A stretch of DNA of 64,000 bases from an uncultured Tessaracoccus sp. (GCF_947255005.1 NZ_CAMYFI010000006.1:1-64000); one strand, 5' to 3'; shown: positions 16,517 through 26,094, counted from the first letter of the stretch. The notes: generated by a model from the sequence alone, not told the origin. A program made the numbers and translations.

Positions 16517-17977
16517 TCAGTGCTCCCGTGACTCGGCGACCTTGGGGTTGATGGATCCGTCGTGGGTGGCCGCGGCCTGATCCCACTTCGAGCCGGGTCG
16601 GCGCTTCGCGGCCCAGCCCTCAGCATTGTGTTGGTGCCCACGAGCGACGGCAAGCGCGCCGGCGGGGACATCGTCGGTGACCGCCGATCCTGCGGCGACG
16701 AAGGCGCCGGGGGCGATGTCGACGGGTGCGACGAGTACCGAGTTGGAGCCGACGAAGGCGTCCTTGCCGACGTGGGTGGTGTACTTCTTCTCGCCGTCGT
16801 AGTTGGCGAAGATGGTGCCGGCGCCAATGTTGACACCCTCGTCGATGATCGCGTCGCCGCAGTAGGTGAGGTGCGGCACCTTCGCCGTCGGGGCGATCTT
16901 GGCGTTCTTCGTTTCGACGAACGCGCCGATCTTGCCGTCGGCACCCAGAATGGTGCCGGGGCGGAGGTAGCTGAACGGGCCGACGGTGGCCCCCTCACCG
17001 ATGACCGCGAACGAGCCGTGCGTGCGGATGACTTCGGCATTCGCGCCAACCTCGACGTCCATGAGCGTGGTGCTGGGGCCGATGATGGCTCCCTCGCCGA
17101 TGGTAGTTGCGCCCTGCAAGATGGTGCCCGGGTGGAGCACGACGTCTTGGGCAAGGTCGACGTCGACGTCAACCCAGGTGGAGGTGGGATCGATGATGGT
17201 GACGCCCTGGCGCATCCACTCGTCGAGGATGCGGCGGTTCATTTCAGCGTTCATGCGGGCGAGCTGGACGCGGTCGTTGACGCCTTCAACCTGCCACAGG
17301 TCTTCTGTAACGTATGCCCCCACTTGCTGGCCAGTGCCGTTGGCGTGAGTGAGCACGTCGGTGAGGTAAAGCTCGCCCTGGGCGTTGTCGGAGTTGAGGT
17401 TGGCGAGGCCGGCTCGCAGCGTCTCGGCGTCGAAGACGTAGATGCCGGAGTTGATTTCGGTGATGGCGCGCTGCTCTTCCGTCGCGTCCTTGTGCTCGAC
17501 GATGCCGCGCACGCGGTCGCCGTCGCGGAGGATGCGCCCGTAGCCGGTGGGGTCGTCGACGTTGGCGGTCATCACCGTGACGGCGTTACTGTGGGAGCGG
17601 TGTACGGCCACGAGCTGGCGGAGGGTGTCGCCCGTGAGCATCGGGACGTCAGCGTAGGTGACGACGACATCGCCTTGGATGTGCTCTAGGCCGGCCAGTC
17701 CGCATTGGACCGCGTGACCGGTGCCGCGCTGTTCGTCTTGGACTTGCGAGGTGACCGACTCATTGAGGCGTCCGAGTTCTTCGACGACCTGCTCGCGCTT
17801 GTTGCCCACCACGACGACGAGGTGCTCCGGGTCGAGCGCAGCGGCAGCGGAGACTGCGAAGCTGAGCATGGTTTTGCCGGCTACTTCGTGCAGCACCTTA
17901 GATTTCTTCGATTTCATCCTGGTGCCGCCACCTGCAGCGAGGACAACGACTGCGGATACTGGTGCGAGATCAGTCAA
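16517..17977 (-). CDS. glmU: Bifunctional GlmU
   Basis: A 486-residue enzyme making UDP-GlcNAc for cell-wall synthesis. The N-terminal uridyltransferase carries LAAGGGTRMKSKKSKVLHEVAGK and QDEQRGTGHAVQCGL; the C-terminal left-handed beta-helix acetyltransferase has hexapeptide repeats, with LTYCGDAIIDEGVNIGAGTI and the NYDGEKKYTTHVG loop. It heads the glmU-prs-fluC-fluC run. Confidence 0.97.
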   Translation of the reverse strand: MTDLAPVSAVVVLAAGGGTRMKSKKSKVLHEVAGKTMLSFAVSAAAALDPEHLVVVVGNKREQVVEELGRLNESVTSQVQDEQRGTGHAVQCGLAGLEHIQGDVVVTYADVPMLTGDTLRQLVAVHRSHSNAVTVMTANVDDPTGYGRILRDGDRVRGIVEHKDATEEQRAITEINSGIYVFDAETLRAGLANLNSDNAQGELYLTDVLTHANGTGQQVGAYVTEDLWQVEGVNDRVQLARMNAEMNRRILDEWMRQGVTIIDPTSTWVDVDVDLAQDVVLHPGTILQGATTIGEGAIIGPSTTLMDVEVGANAEVIRTHGSFAVIGEGATVGPFSYLRPGTILGADGKIGAFVETKNAKIAPTAKVPHLTYCGDAIIDEGVNIGAGTIFANYDGEKKYTTHVGKDAFVGSNSVLVAPVDIAPGAFVAAGSAVTDDVPAGALAVARGHQHNAEGWAAKRRPGSKWDQAAATHDGSINPKVAESREH

Positions 17978-18062
17978 GAGCGCTCCTAACTCCGGCGTGC
18001 GCTACTCACTCTACTGCGCATTGCGTCCCTGTGTCTTAGATCAGCGACTTACCTCGACCACC

Positions 18063-18150
18063 CCTTCCTCGACTAGATACACACCAGAAGCCCAGAACAG
18101 ACGATTTGGGGCTAACAACGCAGCCTGGTGTGTAGCTAGTCAAGCTGGCG
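18063..18150. repeat. Long hairpin element B1
   Basis: 20-nt arms at 18068-18087 and 18125-18144 (two mismatches) surround a 37-nt loop in which AGCCC pairs with GGGCT. The 88-base unit is repeated in the same direction at 19203-19290 with only two differences. It lies in the 338-base gap between glmU and a lipoprotein gene; the remaining gap has no gene I can see. Confidence 0.85.
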
Positions 18151-18315
18151 TGTAGGTACAGCCTTGCCGAGGTGCCCCGTACCGCTGCTCAGGCAGCCTT
18201 TCCAGTACCCAGGCACTACCCGGTCCTTGATTTCTGCAAAACAAGTGGAGGAGTGGTGCTCTCAAGACGTGCTATAGGCTGAGGAAGCAAGCAAACTGGA
18301 GAGGATGCTGGATCA

Positions 18316-19194
18316 ATGACCGCACACCGTATGCCCACAGTAGTGGTGGCTGCTCTCCTCATGGTCACTACCGTGGCTTGTAGTGGAAGCTCTTCGCCTA
18401 AGAGTTCTTCGCCAGCGTCCGAACCACCGTCCTTACCCATGCTCCTCGACGAAGTCTCCAGACACACCACTGCACTCAGCCAGATAGTGGTGAAACCAGA
18501 CAAGGTCTCTGCCGTCACCGATGGGCCAGAGGGACAGCAGGCGTGGAACCTCAATAACACCAGTGTGGATCCCTTCCCGGTCGAGCACCGCGGGCCCTCG
18601 GTTGCTTGGAAGGATCTGGACGGTGACATTCTCGCGGCAGAACTGCAGCGGATCCAAGAAAGCTGTGGCCGCGAGGAAGCTACGTGGAGCCAAGCGGATA
18701 TCTTATCTGCTACAGCCTCCGTGCTGACCGTGTATTGCGCCGGTCAGGTCCCCCCTGCCCCAGCATCGCAGACTTGGTGGAATGGGCACCCGGTGCCGGA
18801 CATCTCGGCACTCACCAGTCTTGAGCGCTGGCAGCTGGCGCTGGACGTCGCCGCAGACGTCGCTCCGCAGGGTTCCATCAACGAGATAGTATTCGACGGA
18901 CACACCGTAGCGGTGCAAACCACAACCCCTACGTGCGCTCTGCATGTTGTGCTCGGTGGTGATCAACGCCCCGTCGTTTGGGCCTGCTTTACTCCGACGG
19001 TTCGACCCGGAATATCACAGGATTTCAAGAATGCGGACGAATTACTCGCAAAACAACATGAGGCGATGGATTCCGCTGGCATCGTCAGTGAGGCCGACAC
19101 CGAAGTACGACTAGCCCCAGACGTGCGGAATACGAAGATCGAAATCTCAGTCAGGCAGGGAACTCGGTCCGCTTCTGAGCCGTTGACCCGCTAA
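18316..19194 (+). CDS. Putative lipoprotein of unknown function
   Basis: A 292-residue protein with a signal peptide (TAHRMPTVVVAALLMV) and lipobox TVAC followed by a Ser/Pro-rich linker, so it should be an extracytoplasmic lipoprotein. The mature part has a few cysteines and conserved-looking Trp residues but no family that I recognise. It lies between two direct copies of hairpin element B, and between glmU and tRNA-Gln, which usually adjoin. It may have been inserted as a unit. Confidence 0.75.
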   Translation: MTAHRMPTVVVAALLMVTTVACSGSSSPKSSSPASEPPSLPMLLDEVSRHTTALSQIVVKPDKVSAVTDGPEGQQAWNLNNTSVDPFPVEHRGPSVAWKDLDGDILAAELQRIQESCGREEATWSQADILSATASVLTVYCAGQVPPAPASQTWWNGHPVPDISALTSLERWQLALDVAADVAPQGSINEIVFDGHTVAVQTTTPTCALHVVLGGDQRPVVWACFTPTVRPGISQDFKNADELLAKQHEAMDSAGIVSEADTEVRLAPDVRNTKIEISVRQGTRSASEPLTR

Positions 19195-19202
19195 CTGCAG
19201 CG

Positions 19203-19290
19203 CCTTCCTCGACTAGATACACACCAGAAGCCCAGAACAGACGATTTGGGGCTAACAACGCAGCCTGGTGTGTATCTAGTCGAGCTGGCG
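19203..19290. repeat. Long hairpin element B2
   Basis: The second copy of element B. Its arms at 19208-19227 and 19265-19284 pair perfectly over 20 nt (CTCGACTAGATACACACCAG), with the same 37-nt loop as B1. It ends 43 bases from the 3' end of tRNA-Gln and might terminate it. Confidence 0.85.
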
Positions 19291-19333
19291 TTCACCCAGT
19301 CGAGCAACCGCGCCGAAACTCATCGTCGCGGAC

Positions 19334-19415
19334 TGGCACCCCGGGTGGGAGTCGAACCCACTTCGCTAATCCTGATTCAAAGTCAGGCGGGCCCTGCCGA
19401 AAGACCAACCGGGGT
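19334..19415 (-). tRNA. tRNA-Gln(UUG)
   Basis: On the minus strand: acceptor ACCCCGG/CCGGGGT, D-stem GGTC/GGCC, anticodon stem CCTGA/TCAGG with loop CTTTGAA (anticodon UUG), T-arm GTGGG-TTCGACT-CCCAC, discriminator G and an encoded CCA. It is flanked by hairpin elements B2 (downstream) and D (upstream). Confidence 0.93.
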
Positions 19416-19521
19416 ATCGCCCCTCGAAGGGGCTCACAGCAGTGTATTGCAGCCTGGCCATACTGACCACTTCTCCGGCGAGCCGGCGCGTTGGACGTCG
19501 CATGAGAGGCTGCGCGTGCTC

Positions 19522-19601
19522 AACTGCAAAACTCGCCAACAGTGCTCGCTCACACCCCAAAAAGCGGCGGTTTGGAGCATCTGTTGGCGAGTTTTGCAGT
19601 T
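19522..19601. repeat. Long hairpin element D
   Basis: Perfect 21-nt arms at 19522-19542 and 19581-19601 flank a 38-nt loop, within which CCAAA pairs with TTTGG. The arms match element A except for a paired substitution (CTCGCCAACAG with CTGTTGGCGAG). It lies between tRNA-Gln and tag. Confidence 0.85.
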
Positions 19602-19695
19602 TTTGCTCGGGCGCCCGAGTTTTCCACAGATTGCTTTCCGGATGGGAATCCAGCAGTGCTCGCAGCCATAGTGAAGATGAGGAAGGAGACAGAAG

Positions 19696-20253
19696 GTGAC
19701 AATCAGATGCTTCGGAACAGGGGACGCGCTCTACGAGCGCTACCACGACGAGGAGTGGGGCCGCCCGCTCGCGCTGAGCCCCGATGAACGCGAGCTCTTC
19801 GAGAGGCTCGCCCTGGAAGGCTTCCAGTCGGGGTTGAGCTGGCTCACGGTGCTGCGCAAACGCGCAGCATTCCGGCGGGCGTTTCACGAGTTTGCACCCG
19901 ATGTGGTCGCTGGATACACGCAAGCCGACATCGCGCGTCTGATGAGCGATGCCGCCATCATTCGCAATGAGCGAAAGATTCGCGCAGCTATCCGCAACGC
20001 CGGGACGCTCGTCGAGTTGCATGCCGCGGGTGGGTCGCTCATGAGCCTGCTCGAAGAGCACCGCCCGGCTGAGCATCGTCGGCCACCCACGCCAGCGGAA
20101 GCGCCTGGGCAATCGGTCGAGTCGATCGCACTGGCGAAACGCCTGAAGCAGCTCGGTTTCGTGTTCGTCGGACCGGTCACCATGTACGCCTTGATGCAGG
20201 CCGTCGGGGTCGTCGACGACCACGCCGAGAACTGCTGGCTCGTGGCGGGGTGA
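19696..20253 (+). CDS. tag: DNA-3-methyladenine glycosylase I
   Basis: A 185-residue helix-hairpin-helix glycosylase removing 3-methyladenine. The zinc-snap ligands are present: Cys5, His17 in ERYHDEEWG, and His/Cys in DDHAENCWL near the C-terminus. GFQSGLSWLTVLRKRAAFRRAF holds the conserved catalytic-pocket residues. The usual CPWC near the N-terminus is reduced to a single Cys (RCFGTGD). GTG start with GGAG upstream. Confidence 0.94.
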   Translation: MTIRCFGTGDALYERYHDEEWGRPLALSPDERELFERLALEGFQSGLSWLTVLRKRAAFRRAFHEFAPDVVAGYTQADIARLMSDAAIIRNERKIRAAIRNAGTLVELHAAGGSLMSLLEEHRPAEHRRPPTPAEAPGQSVESIALAKRLKQLGFVFVGPVTMYALMQAVGVVDDHAENCWLVAG

Positions 20254-20289
20254 GTGCAATTTCTCGTCTGATGGGTCAAGATGGGGTGC

Positions 20290-20967
20290 ATGGCAACCAC
20301 TACGCAGCGCCCACGCGCCCGTCGTCCGCGAGTTCGGATGACCGCAGCCGAGCGCCGCGAGCAGCTCATCCGGGTGTCGCGAGAATTGTTTGCCAACCGC
20401 GGGTTCGAGGGAACGTCGGTGGAAGAAATTGCCGCCTCGGCCGGGGTCTCAAAACCCGTGGTGTACGAGCACTTTGGGGGCAAGGAAGGCATCTATGCCG
20501 TCGTCGTCGACAGAGAGACGCGCGCCCTCCATGACGCCATCCATGAGGCCATCACCACGCCCGGTGCACGTTCACGCGAGCTGCTCGAGCGCGGTGCCCT
20601 CGCGTTGCTCGATTACATCGACGAGTGCCCCGACGGGTTTCGCATCCTGGCACGGGATTCGTCGCTGACCGAACCCACGGGCTCGTTCGCGTCGATCCTG
20701 TCGGACATCGCGTCACAGGTGGAAGACATCCTCGGCAGGCAGTTCGAGCGTCTCGGGCATGACCCCAGGTTTGCGGGCCTGTACGCGCAGGCGCTGGTGG
20801 GGCTCGTCGCACAAACCGGGCATCGGTGGCTCGATCACCGCGAACCGGAGAAGACGGTCGTCGCGCGGCATCTGGTGAACCTCGCCTGGAATGGGATGGC
20901 CAATCTGAAGCCAGATCCGCACCTGCTGGTCGAGCTCATCGAGGAACAGCGTCAAGCCAACGACTGA
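20290..20967 (+). CDS. TetR/AcrR family regulator
   Basis: A 225-residue regulator. The N-terminal HTH reads RREQLIRVSRELFANRGFEGTSVEEIAASAGVSK then VVYEHFGGKEGIY, typical TetR. The ligand-binding C-terminus is variable. ATG at 20290 is preferred to the one three codons earlier. It sits downstream of tag and converges with ispE, so its target is not clear from context. Confidence 0.88.
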   Translation: MATTTQRPRARRPRVRMTAAERREQLIRVSRELFANRGFEGTSVEEIAASAGVSKPVVYEHFGGKEGIYAVVVDRETRALHDAIHEAITTPGARSRELLERGALALLDYIDECPDGFRILARDSSLTEPTGSFASILSDIASQVEDILGRQFERLGHDPRFAGLYAQALVGLVAQTGHRWLDHREPEKTVVARHLVNLAWNGMANLKPDPHLLVELIEEQRQAND

Positions 20968-20970
20968 CGA

Positions 20971-21873
20971 CTAGTCGTGCACCACTTGGGCTCCAGCGAC
21001 GGGGCCCGTCGACACCCGCACCGTGCGCACACCCGAAAACAGTGCGAGCTGCTTGCTGAGTGCCTCGGCGTCACGTTCAGAGGTGGTCAGAAACGCGCAG
21101 GTGGGGCCGGAGCCGGACACCACTGCACCGAGTGCACCGTGTTCGAGCCCGAGCTGGAGCGTGTGCTGCAGCGTCGGCTGGAGGTTGATGGCGGCACGCT
21201 GGAGGTCGTTCGTGAGGTGGGCACCGACGGCGTGCGCGTCGCCGGCGTGCAGTGCTTCGAGCAACTGCGTCGGGATGTCGGTGGGTTGCGGCTGTGAGAT
21301 GCGGTCGAACTCTTTGAACACTGCCGGGGTAGACAGCCCGCTGTGCGACAGCGCAAACACCCAGTGGAACGCGCCCGTCGTCGCGATGGGTTCCAGTATC
21401 TCGCCCCTGCCGCTGCCGTGCGCGGTGCCGCCCATGAGTAGGAACGGCACGTCGGAACCCAACTGCGCACCGAGCTGCCGGAGCACATCACGAGGAGCGT
21501 GCACGCCCCACAGTTCGCTGCACGCGAGGAGTGTGCCGGCCGCGTCTGCGGAACCGCCCGCCATGCCTCCCGCCACGGGAATGCGCTTGCGGATACTGAT
21601 GGCCGCGCCTGCATCGTCTATGCCGAAGTGGCTCGCCACCAGCTTGGCGGCGCGCATCGCGAGGTTGGTGTCATCGACGGGAAGGAAGCCGGCGCCCTCG
21701 CCGTGGAAGGACAGGCGGAACTGTCCTGGTTCGGCGCGTTCGACGGTGATGAGGTCGTTCAGCGACACGGCCTGGAAGATGGTGCCGAGCAGGTGGTAGC
21801 CCTCAGCATCAGTCTCGCCCACGCGCAGCGCGAGGTTGACCTTGCCAGGCACCCGAACCCGAACCGTCGACAT
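20971..21873 (-). CDS. ispE: 4-diphosphocytidyl-2-C-methyl-D-erythritol kinase
   Basis: A 300-residue GHMP kinase of the MEP isoprenoid pathway. VPGKVNLALRVG at the N-terminus and the ATP loop PVAGGMAGGSADAAGTL are diagnostic; GALGAVVSGSGPTCAFL is the third motif. It lies 9 bases after rsmA in the rsmI-tatD-rsmA-ispE run common in actinobacteria. Confidence 0.96.
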   Translation of the reverse strand: MSTVRVRVPGKVNLALRVGETDAEGYHLLGTIFQAVSLNDLITVERAEPGQFRLSFHGEGAGFLPVDDTNLAMRAAKLVASHFGIDDAGAAISIRKRIPVAGGMAGGSADAAGTLLACSELWGVHAPRDVLRQLGAQLGSDVPFLLMGGTAHGSGRGEILEPIATTGAFHWVFALSHSGLSTPAVFKEFDRISQPQPTDIPTQLLEALHAGDAHAVGAHLTNDLQRAAINLQPTLQHTLQLGLEHGALGAVVSGSGPTCAFLTTSERDAEALSKQLALFSGVRTVRVSTGPVAGAQVVHD

Positions 21874-21882
21874 GTCGCCAAT

Positions 21883-22767
21883 CTAGCGGTTCTGCGTGTC
21901 ATGCGGGGTGCCCGCAGCAGATGTCGGTAACTGCTGGGCGATGGCCGCGAACTGGCCGACGGTGAGCGTCTCGCCTCGCGCTTCGGGAGTGATCCCCGCG
22001 GATTCGATGGCCGCGCTCGCCGCCGACGACGAACCAAACAATGGTGCCAGCGCGGCGCGAAGCATCTTTCGACGCTGCGCAAAAGCTGCATCGATCACCG
22101 CGAAGGTGGCGGAGCGCGAGCCTTCCGGGGGCTCGCGGCGAGTGAGCTGCACGAGTCCGGAGTCGACGTTCGGCCGCGGCCAGAACACGGCTGGTCCGAC
22201 GGTGCCTACTCGCTGCGCGTCGGCATACCACGCCACCTTGGCCGACGGGACCCCGTACACCTTCGAGCCGGGGCCAGCAACGAGGCGGTCGGCCACCTCC
22301 AGCTGCACCATCACGAGCCCGCGGCTCCACCCTGGAAACAGCTCCAGCAACCGCAGCAGCACGGGTACCGACACGTTGTACGGCAGATTCGCAACGACGG
22401 CGGTCGGCGCACGCCCGGGCAACTCGTCGATTTCCAGTGCGTCGGCGTGGACCACCGCCAACCGGGTGGCGGCCTCGTCGCCGAGACGCTCGCGAGCGGT
22501 TTGCGGCAAGCGTGCGGCAAGCGTGTCCTCGATCTCGACGGCGGTGACGCTCGCCCCGGTCTCCAGCAGCCCGAGCGTGAGGGAACCGAGGCCAGGGCCG
22601 ATCTCGAGCACCTGGTCTGCGGCAGCGATGCCGGACATCGCGACGATGCGCCGCACGGTGTTGGGATCGTGGACGAAGTTTTGGCCGCGCTGTTTCGTCG
22701 GGCGAAGATCCAATTCGTCGGCGAGTGCGCGGATAGTCGCCGGGCCCAGCAACCCCGTGTCAGTCAT
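21883..22767 (-). CDS. rsmA: 16S rRNA dimethyladenosine transferase
   Basis: A 294-residue SAM-dependent enzyme (KsgA) that dimethylates two adenines of helix 45 in 16S rRNA. RPTKQRGQNFVHD, the SAM motif VLEIGPGLGSLT and the catalytic NLPYNVSVP are seen. Its start overlaps the end of tatD by 8 nt. Confidence 0.96.
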   Translation of the reverse strand: MTDTGLLGPATIRALADELDLRPTKQRGQNFVHDPNTVRRIVAMSGIAAADQVLEIGPGLGSLTLGLLETGASVTAVEIEDTLAARLPQTARERLGDEAATRLAVVHADALEIDELPGRAPTAVVANLPYNVSVPVLLRLLELFPGWSRGLVMVQLEVADRLVAGPGSKVYGVPSAKVAWYADAQRVGTVGPAVFWPRPNVDSGLVQLTRREPPEGSRSATFAVIDAAFAQRRKMLRAALAPLFGSSSAASAAIESAGITPEARGETLTVGQFAAIAQQLPTSAAGTPHDTQNR

Positions 22768-23623
22768 CGTCGCCCCAGCGGCCGCCGTAGGCGGCCCAGG
22801 TGTTCTCAGTCACCTGCGTGCAGAACTCGGTGAGGTCGATGTCGAGGAGGTCTGCCAGGAAGCGCACGGTGTGCGGAATGAGGTAGGGCGCGTTGGGTTT
22901 GCCGCGCTCCGGCTTCGGCGTGAGGTAGGGGGCGTCGGTTTCGACGAGGATCTTCTCCAGCGGCGTCACGTGGGCGGCTTCACGAAGGTTCGGTGCGGAT
23001 CCGAAGGTCACCACGCCCGGGTACGACAGCCAGAACCCGTGCTCCACGCAGGCGGTCGCGAAATCGGCGTCCCCGGAGAAGCAGTGCATGACGGTGCGCT
23101 CGGGGGCGCCTTCGTCGTCGAACACCCGGAGGATGTCGTCGTGGGCCTCGCGGTCGTGGATAACCAGCGTCTTGTTGTGCTGCTTGGCCCACTGAATGTG
23201 CCGACGAAACGAGCGCTCCTGCGCACGTTTGCCGTCGTCATCGCGGGTTCGGTAGTAGTCGAGCCCGGTTTCACCGACGGCAGTGGCATCGGGCACCATG
23301 CGCTCGATCTCCGCGAGAGTCGCCTCGAACGGCTCATCACCATCGCGCGTGGCGATGACCGCGGCATCGTTCGGATGCAGCGCGACGGCGGCCGCCACAC
23401 AAGGCTGTGCTGCGGCCAGCTCGAGGGCATGACGGGAGCTGGCCACGTCGTAGCCGACGTCGACGATGTGCGTCACGTTCACCTGGGCGGCCAGCGCGAG
23501 CGACTCACCCGGCTTTAGTTTCGACATGTGCCAGGTGGTGGAGGTGTGGGTGTGGTTGTCGACGATGCCTCGCGGCAGCGGTTCTGGCAGGGCCGGCAAA
23601 CCCAACTCTTCCAGCACGTTCAT
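22760..23623 (-). CDS. tatD: TatD family metal-dependent DNase
   Basis: A 287-residue TIM-barrel hydrolase. The metal ligands are visible: DNHTHTS, AVGETGLDYYR, LVIHDREAHDD, MHCFSGD and VETDAPYLTP. The family includes 3'-5' exonucleases acting in DNA repair. It overlaps rsmI and rsmA by 4-8 nt. Confidence 0.94.
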   Translation of the reverse strand: MNVLEELGLPALPEPLPRGIVDNHTHTSTTWHMSKLKPGESLALAAQVNVTHIVDVGYDVASSRHALELAAAQPCVAAAVALHPNDAAVIATRDGDEPFEATLAEIERMVPDATAVGETGLDYYRTRDDDGKRAQERSFRRHIQWAKQHNKTLVIHDREAHDDILRVFDDEGAPERTVMHCFSGDADFATACVEHGFWLSYPGVVTFGSAPNLREAAHVTPLEKILVETDAPYLTPKPERGKPNAPYLIPHTVRFLADLLDIDLTEFCTQVTENTWAAYGGRWGDDD

Positions 23624-24462
23624 GATCGTCCTTCCTTCTCGGCGACGGCTGCGGCGTAGAGGTCCTTGCGGCGGCTTCCGGTGATCGATGCCACCTCAGC
23701 CACGGCCGCCGAGAGTTTCATACCCGAATCTATCCGGGCGCGAACCAGGCTGAGCGCATCCTCCGGCTCCATCTCGACGACGCTAGCCCCTTCAATCACC
23801 ACGGTGCATTCGCCCCGCACGCCGTCGCGCGCCCAGCGCAGGGCCTCGTCGAGGGTGCCGCGAAATACCTCCTCGTGGGGTTTCGTGAGCTCGCGGCAAC
23901 ACGCGACGCGGCGGTCACCGCCCAGCGCCGCGACGGCGTCGGCGAGAAATTCCTCCAGCCGGTGGGGCGCTTCGAACAGCACCATGGTGCGCTCTTCGGT
24001 GGCAAGCGCGTCGAGCCGTCGACGCCGCTCTCCGGCTTTGCGCGGCAGGAACCCCTCGAAGCAGAAGCGGTCGACGGGCAGCCCTGAGACAGCGAGCGCG
24101 GTGAGCACCGCGGAAGGGCCGGGTAGGGCGGTCACGCGCAGTCCGGCTTCGAGAAACGCGGTAACGACGCGATAGCCGGGGTCGGATACCGACGGCATGC
24201 CGGCGTCGGTGATGAGCGCGACGGTCGCGCCGGCGCGGGCTGCGTCGACGAGTTCCGGCGTGCGCTGCGATTCGTTGCCCTCGAAATACGACACGATGCG
24301 CCCGTTCGCGGTGATGCCCAGCCGGCGCAGCAGTGTGACCGCGCGACGTGTGTCCTCGGCCGCGACGACGTCGGCATTCGTGAGTAGCTCCCGCAACGCG
24401 TCGCTGGCGTCCCGGCTCGACCCGATGGGGGTGGCCGCCAGGATCAAAACACCGTCGGACAT
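23620..24462 (-). CDS. rsmI: 16S rRNA 2'-O-methyltransferase RsmI
   Basis: A 280-residue tetrapyrrole-methylase-fold enzyme acting on C1402 of 16S rRNA. LILAATPIGSSRDAS, AEDTRRAVTLLRRLGI, TDAGMPSVSDPGYRVV and EELTKPHEEVFRGTL-like RELTKPHEEVFRG are characteristic. First gene of the run rsmI-tatD-rsmA-ispE; divergent from pmt. Confidence 0.95.
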   Translation of the reverse strand: MSDGVLILAATPIGSSRDASDALRELLTNADVVAAEDTRRAVTLLRRLGITANGRIVSYFEGNESQRTPELVDAARAGATVALITDAGMPSVSDPGYRVVTAFLEAGLRVTALPGPSAVLTALAVSGLPVDRFCFEGFLPRKAGERRRRLDALATEERTMVLFEAPHRLEEFLADAVAALGGDRRVACCRELTKPHEEVFRGTLDEALRWARDGVRGECTVVIEGASVVEMEPEDALSLVRARIDSGMKLSAAVAEVASITGSRRKDLYAAAVAEKEGRS

Positions 24463-24532
24463 ACGCCCAGCCTATCGCCGACAGCCGGGCGGGAGCCGCC
24501 CACTGTTCACGCGACTGGTTACACTCAGCTGC

Positions 24533-26086
24533 GTGATATCCACCATCGATGCGCTTGAAGAGGGTCGCCTGCGCCGCGACGAACTCACGTCGTGGTTCGT
24601 GACGATTGGCATCACGCTGTTCGCGTTCGTGCTGCGGCTCGTCGGGCTCGGGAACCCCAACAAGCTGGCGTTCGATGAGACGTACTACGCCAAAGACGGC
24701 TGGACGCTCATGCATCACGGCTACGAGCTGGATTGGAAGGAGCACGCCGACGGTCACATCGTCGCGGGCAACATCGATCAGGTCACCAATAACGCGTCGT
24801 TCGTCGTCCATCCCCCACTGGGCAAGGAGCTTATCGGGCTTGGCGAGCTGCTCTTCGGTCTGGATTCCTTCGGCTGGCGCATCTCGGCGCTCCTCGCCGG
24901 CACGTTGCTGGTGATGTTCACCATCCGCATGGCGCGCCGTCTGTCACGCTCGACGATGATCGGCGCGCTCGCGGGCATCTTGCTCACGTTCGACGGGCTC
25001 GCGTTTGTGCTGAGTCGCCTCGCGCTGCTCGATATTTTCCAGGCCATGTTCGCCGTCGCTGGCATTTCGGCGCTGCTCGCCGACCGCGACTGGTACCGCT
25101 ACAAACTCGCCAGCGTGCTGCGTGAGCGCGGCCTTCCCGATTTCGACGGCGGGCCGGCGCCGTGGTTCTGGTGGCGGCCGTGGCGGCTCGTCGCCGGGCT
25201 CATGCTGGGCGCGTCGATTGCGGTGAAGTGGAACTCGATGTTCGTGATGGCGGTGTTCGGCATCGTCACCGTCTGCTGGGACGTCGGCGCGCGCCACCTC
25301 GCCGGCGCGAGGCGCCCCTGGATGGCGCTGCTGATCGACGCCCCGCTCGCGTTCGTCCAGATCGTAGTCGTGGGGCTCGGGGCGTACCTCGCGACGTGGA
25401 TTCCCTGGCTTCGCACCGACGGCGGATGGGGCCGCGACTACGGCACCCAACATCCAGACGATACGGCGGTGCGCATCTTTGGCGACGGCCTCGGCTCGCT
25501 GTGGCACTACCACAAGGAGATGTACAACTTTCACACCGGCTCCCACATGATGCAGAACGCCACGCACACCTATGAGGCACATCCGGCGGGTTGGCTGTTC
25601 ATGATTCGCACGACGGGGATCGCCGCCGAGAACGACATCAAGCCTGGCGAGCAGGGGTGCACCGCCGTCGATACCACCTGCCTGCGCGTGGTGTCTGCGC
25701 TGGGCACTCCCCTGCTCTGGTGGGCGGCTGCGATTGCGTTGGTCATTGCGTTGTGGTTGTGGCTCGGGCGGCGCGACTGGCGCTTTGCCGTGCCGATCCT
25801 GGCGCTCGCGTCGACGTGGCTGCCGTGGTTCCGCTACGCCGACCGGCCGCTGTTCTTCTTCTACGCCATCATGATTATTCCGTTCACGGTGACGATTCTC
25901 GCGATGGTGCTCGCGCGCTTCCTCGGCCCCGCGGACCATCCCCTGAGACGGCGACGCGCGATCATCGTCGGCATCATCGTCGGGCTCATCATCTTGAACT
26001 TCGCGTTCATCTACCCCGTGCTCACAAACCAATTGCTGACGCGCCCCGAGTGGCTCATGCGCATGTGGCTAGGCACCTGGATCTAG
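24533..26086 (+). CDS. pmt: Dolichyl-phosphate-mannose--protein mannosyltransferase
   Basis: A 517-residue GT-C membrane glycosyltransferase that O-mannosylates secreted proteins from a polyprenyl-phosphate-mannose donor. The catalytic Asp-Glu is in LAFDETYYAKDGW in the first extracytoplasmic loop; several hydrophobic helices follow, with HPPLGKELIGLG and the HHGY/TGSHMMQ loops. GTG at 24533 is chosen; a longer frame upstream would run antisense through rsmI. Divergent from rsmI. Confidence 0.93.
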   Translation: MISTIDALEEGRLRRDELTSWFVTIGITLFAFVLRLVGLGNPNKLAFDETYYAKDGWTLMHHGYELDWKEHADGHIVAGNIDQVTNNASFVVHPPLGKELIGLGELLFGLDSFGWRISALLAGTLLVMFTIRMARRLSRSTMIGALAGILLTFDGLAFVLSRLALLDIFQAMFAVAGISALLADRDWYRYKLASVLRERGLPDFDGGPAPWFWWRPWRLVAGLMLGASIAVKWNSMFVMAVFGIVTVCWDVGARHLAGARRPWMALLIDAPLAFVQIVVVGLGAYLATWIPWLRTDGGWGRDYGTQHPDDTAVRIFGDGLGSLWHYHKEMYNFHTGSHMMQNATHTYEAHPAGWLFMIRTTGIAAENDIKPGEQGCTAVDTTCLRVVSALGTPLLWWAAAIALVIALWLWLGRRDWRFAVPILALASTWLPWFRYADRPLFFFYAIMIIPFTVTILAMVLARFLGPADHPLRRRRAIIVGIIVGLIILNFAFIYPVLTNQLLTRPEWLMRMWLGTWI

Positions 26087-26094
26087 CGAGCCCG

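Noticed and set aside
16562..17689. 375-codon frame opposite glmU
   Set aside because: Shadow of the hexapeptide-repeat region; low-complexity Gly/Asp/Val composition.
24197..24532. Long N-terminal extension of pmt
   Set aside because: It would be antisense to rsmI; GTG at 24533 gives the family N-terminus.
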